Made by a program: the position numbers and the translations under genes. 64,000 nucleotides of DNA from an uncultured Collinsella sp. (lineage in GTDB: Bacteria > Actinomycetota > Coriobacteriia > Coriobacteriales > Coriobacteriaceae). The notes under the pieces were generated by a model. It was given only the letters and a program-made list of their open reading frames with translations, made no database searches and had not been told where the DNA came from. Of the stretch, positions 60,334 through 64,000 are shown in pieces. Location: NCBI GenBank assembly GCA_947507155.1, contig CANNOC010000002.1, positions 87,468-151,467 on the forward strand, given 5' to 3'. Position 1 is the stretch's first letter, and each line of letters opens with the position of its first letter.

Positions 60334-62313
60334 CTAATGCTTGCGGCGCTTGGTCGCGGCGAGGCCGGCGGCGGCTACGGTTGCGCCGGCGATGCCTAGG
60401 GCGGCGACCGTCATCGCGGTGGTATCCCCCGTGGTAGCCAGGACAGCATCGCCCTTCTTGGCCTGCGTGGTTTTCTCAACCGTCTTGGCCGTGGTGGTTG
60501 TCGTGACCGGTTTAGCCGCGGGCTTGGTCTCGGGCTTCACCTCGGGCTTGGACTCAGGCTTGACCTCAGGCTGCGGCGCGGGCTTTTCGGGGTCGACCGG
60601 AGCCGGCGTGGCCTCAGGCGTAAACGTCAGATCGGTGTTGAGCCACAGAGTGAAGATACAGCCGCTCTCGGGATCAACTACACTCGCTTCGCCCATCTGG
60701 TAGCCGCACTCCTGGCCGTTGATCACCAGCTTGGTGTCGGGCGTAAAGTAGAAGCCGCGCGCGGACTTGAGGTAGATGCCGTAGCGATAGGTCACGCCAG
60801 GCTTAAAGACGTCGATGTGATTCGTGATGTTCTGATCCCAGAAATCCACGGAGTTCACTTCGCTGCCGTCGCTACCCGTCCAGAACTCACACTGAGGAAG
60901 GGAGTTGGAACCCGTCGGAACATTCGCCGTAAAGACTGGCCTATCGCCCGCCTTGAAGGTGGTCGTGGCGCCGTTGATCTCGATAACGTCGATGGCCCGC
61001 CATTCGTCGATCGGCTGCTCGCACAGCATATTGTCGGCGTTTGGCGCGAAGACGCCGTTGACGGTCTTGATGTGGTGCGCCCAACGACCGTTGACGTACA
61101 TCATGCAGTCATCGGCCACGGTATTGTCGCCCTTGAGCCTCAGCTCAACGGAGTACATGTAGAACTTGCCCTCTTCGAAGTGTTCGATCCTCCTCGCGCC
61201 CGTCGGATACTTGGCGGGGTCGGAATACCAGAAGGCAACGGGCGTGAGCTCCGCAGGGTCGCTGCCATCCATCTCCTCCCAGCACTCATACGCGATCTCG
61301 TACTTGTCGGCATCGGCAACGGGGATCGTCGCGGTCGCGCGCGGCGCCTCGCCGGGCGCGTAGTCGGTCTTCACGTCGTTGACGTCCAGGTTATGGAGGG
61401 CTTCGTTTTCTGACGCAACGAGCGTAATTTCGCTATTGATGACGTAGCGGAGGTAATAATCGTACCTGGTTTCGTTGAGGATAGTCGAGCTGCCTTCATA
61501 GTCAGTTCCGGTATACTCCAGTGCCGTGCCAATATAGAGAGCCTCATTGCGCGTGAGTCGATACGAGCCGCCTGCCGCGCCACCCGTAAAGGTCAGCGTC
61601 AGCCTCATGTGATTGCCAACGGGTTCGAAGCGAGCCGTCACGTCGGACATGGACGCATCCTGAACTTCGACCAGAGTGCCCGAAGCGGCATCGGCCCTGT
61701 AGTACTTAACCTCGACAACTTCGCTCGCAAGCGTTTCTGGAATGCCGCCCTCAACATCGGGAAAATCATAGGTATACGACTGGCCCTTTTCGAGTGTGAC
61801 ATTGCTCGGAAGCGCGCAGTCCGTGTAGCGGGGAACCACGGTCGTATTGACCCTAACGTCGCTGCCGCCAACAACATCGGTCACACCGCAGGGCATGATG
61901 GCGTTGCTCGCCGGCATGGCGGCGTTGTCGTCGCCAGAAGCGTTTTGCCCAGCGAGCGCAGCACCGCTAGACTCATTGACGGCATCGGCTGGGATTGTCT
62001 GCTGAGGCTCAACGGTGGCTTGCGCCGCCGGAGCAGCATCGGTTGCAGGCGCGGTCGAAGCAGCTGGTGCGGTCGTTGCAGCCGCATCCTCCGCAACCGT
62101 CGGCGTCACCGGAGCCGCGGCAACCTCATCCGTCCCAGCGGCGGGATCGGCGCATTCCGTCGCCAGCACCACGCTCGGCAGCAGCAACTGACCGACCATA
62201 AGCGCACACGCGCCGGCGCAAGCTATTTTGGCACCCACACAACGCCAGGTACCGTGAACCAGCGAGCAGGTGGACTCACGTTGAGCTTGCTTGTCAAAGT
62301 GGCTTACGTTCAT
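60334..62313 (-). CDS. LAxTG-anchored surface protein (659 aa)
   Basis: A 659-residue wall-anchored protein. A signal peptide (about 25-55) has a long N region; an Ala/Thr/Pro-rich linker follows (about 60-125). Residues about 150-560 form repeated beta-sandwich-like modules. The wall-spanning segment is rich in Pro, Glu, Lys and Thr. The sorting signal is LATTGD followed by a hydrophobic helix and KRRKH. The C terminus and about 350 bases downstream are nearly identical to those of the LRR surface gene. The ATG at 62313 follows AGGAGG. It is divergent from the membrane LuxR gene. Confidence 0.84.
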   Translation of the reverse strand: MNVSHFDKQAQRESTCSLVHGTWRCVGAKIACAGACALMVGQLLLPSVVLATECADPAAGTDEVAAAPVTPTVAEDAAATTAPAASTAPATDAAPAAQATVEPQQTIPADAVNESSGAALAGQNASGDDNAAMPASNAIMPCGVTDVVGGSDVRVNTTVVPRYTDCALPSNVTLEKGQSYTYDFPDVEGGIPETLASEVVEVKYYRADAASGTLVEVQDASMSDVTARFEPVGNHMRLTLTFTGGAAGGSYRLTRNEALYIGTALEYTGTDYEGSSTILNETRYDYYLRYVINSEITLVASENEALHNLDVNDVKTDYAPGEAPRATATIPVADADKYEIAYECWEEMDGSDPAELTPVAFWYSDPAKYPTGARRIEHFEEGKFYMYSVELRLKGDNTVADDCMMYVNGRWAHHIKTVNGVFAPNADNMLCEQPIDEWRAIDVIEINGATTTFKAGDRPVFTANVPTGSNSLPQCEFWTGSDGSEVNSVDFWDQNITNHIDVFKPGVTYRYGIYLKSARGFYFTPDTKLVINGQECGYQMGEASVVDPESGCIFTLWLNTDLTFTPEATPAPVDPEKPAPQPEVKPESKPEVKPETKPAAKPVTTTTTAKTVEKTTQAKKGDAVLATTGDTTAMTVAALGIAGATVAAAGLAATKRRKH

Positions 62314-62340
62314 AACGGCCTCCTTGGTCGTAGGGACATA

Positions 62341-62373
62341 CCACCACAAAGGTGCCTGTCCCCTTTGTGGTGG
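62341..62373. repeat. REP-like palindrome, copy 3, in the leader of the second LAxTG gene
   Basis: CCACCACAAAGG and CCTTTGTGGTGG arms around TGCCTGTCC, between the operator and the start codon. It would be part of the 5' mRNA leader, where it could affect translation. Confidence 0.8.
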
Positions 62374-62409
62374 TCCTGTACCACCAAGATGTGCCAAATG
62401 ACTCCGTAT

Positions 62410-62448
62410 GCCTAGGTTCGTAGATGTGAACCTAGGCCTCTACCTGCG
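62410..62448 (-). promoter_or_regulatory. Palindromic operator plus CGCAGGTAGA upstream of the second LAxTG gene
   Basis: GCCTAGGTTC and GAACCTAGGC, 10-bp arms around GTAGATGT. CGCAGGTAGA lies 4 bases outside on the minus strand (62448-62439), as at 60058-60099. The conserved module is TAGGTTC-N8-GAACCTA plus the 10-mer. It sits in the divergent region shared with the LuxR gene. Confidence 0.65.
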
Positions 62449-62496
62449 GTTTAATTCAATATGATTTCGCCATCGCCACACTCGTCCCGGGAACGC

Positions 62497-62502
62497 TACA
62501 AT
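62497..62502 (+). promoter_or_regulatory. -10 element candidate for the membrane LuxR gene
   Basis: TACAAT lies 38 bases upstream of the TTG start. It is the same -10 word as before the kinase, coaX and prs genes. Confidence 0.4.
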
Positions 62503-62539
62503 CGAGGACACGATTATTCGTCCACCCAAAGGACCGTCC

Positions 62540-63946
62540 TTGAACCTGAGCAGGCCTAAAATCAACGCGCTTCTGGCACTCGCGCTCTTCACCTTCGCCT
62601 TCCTTGCCGCCGAGTTTCGTTTCGACGTCAACGTCGGGCTGCTCGCCGGTGCCGAACGCGTTGTAATCGCACAGGGCTTTATTCTGGGTGCGAGCGTGCT
62701 CGGCTTTATCGGGTACGCGCCGCTGCTCGGGCTCGCACGGCGCAAAGGCCACTCACTGGCAGCCGTCAACGCCGCCGCCGTCCCTATCGTCATCGTGGGC
62801 CTGACCCAAATTCAGTTCCCTACGGCCCCGCTTGTCCTCGAAATTCTGGGCTGCGTGGCATTCCTTGGACTCGGCCTGCTGGGTGCCGCCGCTCACCACG
62901 CCTTCGCGACGGCATTCCAAGACGATCCCAAGCTCGCCACCGGTGCGGGAGCAGCCTATGCCGCGGGCATCCTGATGCAGTTCGCCGTCAACCTGCTCAA
63001 TTGCGGCGGTATCGCAGAGCTCATCGTCCTTGGCGCAGCGACTATCGCCATATCCGCCCTCAGCGTCGTTCCCCTAAAGGCTGCCGAGAGTCCCAATCCC
63101 ACCGTCAACCCCTTTGCCGAGCCCTCACGCGCCCTCGCCAAGCAGGCATGTTGGAGCATCGCGCTCGTCATGATTCTTGCCTGCTTGTTCTCGACCCTCG
63201 ACAACGTGGTCACGCTCTCCAACGCCCACGGCACCATTGCCGTGCAGACTTGGCCGCGCCTCTTTTTGGCGGCAAGCGGCCTTGCCGCCGGTCTTATCTT
63301 TGATCTTGCCGAACGTCGCTACATGGGTCTCATCATGCTCGGCGTCACGGCACTTTCCACCATCTCGATCTTGGCCGTGGAAGCCGGCGCCGATCCCAAC
63401 CTAGGCCTTGTCGTCTTTTACCTGAGCTCGGGCTTTTTTGTCACGTTCTTTACCGCCACCTTTACACAGCTGGCACCGCGCATGCATGCACCCGCCCTCT
63501 GGGCCGGCATGGGGCGCGCCGCCAACAATGTATGTGCATTCACTACATCGGGCATCTCGCTTGCCCTCGTGACCTCGGGCAACGTTGCCCTCATTATGAT
63601 TGGTGCGCTCGTTTTGCTCGTCGCCGCCTGCGCGGCATTCGTGGCAGCCGGCCTGTTCCGCCTACCCCAAACCGAGCAGGAGCGCGAGCGCGAGCAGCTG
63701 GCAGAAGAAGCGCTCGCCGCGCCCACCGTCGAGGAGCAGCGCCAGGCCTTCATCACCGACCACGGCCTCACCCCGCGCGAAGTCGACGTGCTCATAGCCG
63801 TGACCCAGGATGAACGCCCGCTCAAGCAGATCGCCGAGGAGCTCGGTATCTCGATGCGCATGGTGCAGCGCCACCTGAGTTCTATCTACCAAAAGACCGA
63901 CACGCAAACGCGCGCCGGTCTCACCAAGGCCTTCCCCTCCGCCTAA
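62540..63946 (+). CDS. Membrane-embedded LuxR-family transcriptional regulator
   Basis: A 468-residue protein with about 12 hydrophobic helices over residues 10-370 and a cytoplasmic LuxR-type helix-turn-helix at the C terminus (about 405-465; LTPREVDVLIAVTQDERPLKQIAEELGIS, then RMVQRHLSSIYQKT). Such MFS-like LuxR proteins are greatly expanded in Coriobacteriia. The membrane part probably senses a small molecule. TTG at 62540 is the start because AAAGGA precedes it at good spacing and no better start fits. It is divergent from the LAxTG gene, whose palindromic operator it may bind. Confidence 0.88.
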   Translation: MNLSRPKINALLALALFTFAFLAAEFRFDVNVGLLAGAERVVIAQGFILGASVLGFIGYAPLLGLARRKGHSLAAVNAAAVPIVIVGLTQIQFPTAPLVLEILGCVAFLGLGLLGAAAHHAFATAFQDDPKLATGAGAAYAAGILMQFAVNLLNCGGIAELIVLGAATIAISALSVVPLKAAESPNPTVNPFAEPSRALAKQACWSIALVMILACLFSTLDNVVTLSNAHGTIAVQTWPRLFLAASGLAAGLIFDLAERRYMGLIMLGVTALSTISILAVEAGADPNLGLVVFYLSSGFFVTFFTATFTQLAPRMHAPALWAGMGRAANNVCAFTTSGISLALVTSGNVALIMIGALVLLVAACAAFVAAGLFRLPQTEQEREREQLAEEALAAPTVEEQRQAFITDHGLTPREVDVLIAVTQDERPLKQIAEELGISMRMVQRHLSSIYQKTDTQTRAGLTKAFPSA

Positions 63947-63948
63947 AA

Positions 63949-63973
63949 CAAAAACCACCACAAAGGTGCCTGT
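63949..63973. repeat. Partial REP-like palindrome near the right window edge
   Basis: AAAAACCACCACAAAGGTGCC matches the left arm and core of copies 1 and 3, but the right arm is replaced by unrelated sequence. It follows the LuxR stop codon. Nothing definable follows to 64000. Confidence 0.6.
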
Positions 63974-64000
63974 GAACTGCGCCCCGAAACTTGGACTGAA

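Noticed and set aside
60334..62397. Longer N terminus for the 659-residue surface protein
   Set aside because: The extra 28 codons read through the REP palindrome; the ATG at 62313 has AGGAGG and precedes the signal peptide.

Overview
The window looks like chromosome of a high-GC gut Actinobacterium of the class Coriobacteriia, most likely Collinsella. This rests on GC-rich coding sequence, a membrane-embedded LuxR regulator of the Coriobacteriia type, LAxTG sortase substrates, an EcfT / fused EcfAA' / S-component operon, an Ech-like hydrogenase, and many intergenic palindromic repeats. No 16S rRNA or diagnostic marker is present, so the genus is an inference.

Layout: 0.2-1.4 kb, ferredoxin-like DUF362 protein. 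1.5-8.3 kb, two ABC export systems on the minus strand. 8.5-10.3 kb, a divergent NarL-type two-component system. 10.3-11.1 kb, a cluster of nested palindromic elements. 11.1-16.8 kb, an ech-type [NiFe]-hydrogenase operon in which the A and B membrane subunits are one polypeptide. 16.9-19.3 kb, an orphan HTH protein and an AlbA_2/Schlafen-type regulator flanked by repeats. 19.4-33.0 kb, a four-gene surface operon ending in a 3569-residue secreted protein. 33.3-36.9 kb, a DUF4143 ATPase with an iteron-like upstream array and an Old-Yellow-Enzyme-type flavoprotein. 37.0-37.6 kb, a six-unit 80-bp-period hairpin array and initiator tRNA-Met. 37.8-43.0 kb, housekeeping and cofactor genes (coaX, a degenerate BirA-like protein, folP-folK fusion, sirtuin, exonuclease III). 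43.0-43.5 kb, a second palindrome cluster. 43.6-46.8 kb, an ECF transporter. 47.0-50.5 kb, glmU, prs, pth. 50.8-53.1 kb, nfnA-nfnB. 53.4-62.3 kb, two LAxTG-anchored surface proteins. 62.5-63.9 kb, a divergent membrane LuxR regulator.

Functional themes: (1) ferredoxin-linked energy metabolism, with Ech (ferredoxin to H2 plus ion gradient), NfnAB (ferredoxin/NADH/NADPH bifurcation) and a ferredoxin-like protein; (2) a large investment in surface structures; (3) central cofactor and wall-precursor synthesis (CoA, folate, UDP-GlcNAc, PRPP).

The most unusual content is non-coding. A 56-bp hairpin unit recurs ten times in three polar arrays of 80-81 bp period. Nested ~155-bp palindromes share a core but carry interchangeable outer arms. 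A 10-mer (CGCAGGTAGA) recurs in at least seven intergenic places, and next to two surface genes it lies at fixed distance from a shared palindrome TAGGTTC-N8-GAACCTA. Four copies of a 12-mer sit at exactly 23-bp period upstream of the DUF4143 ATPase. All comparisons were made by eye; no database or folding program was used.
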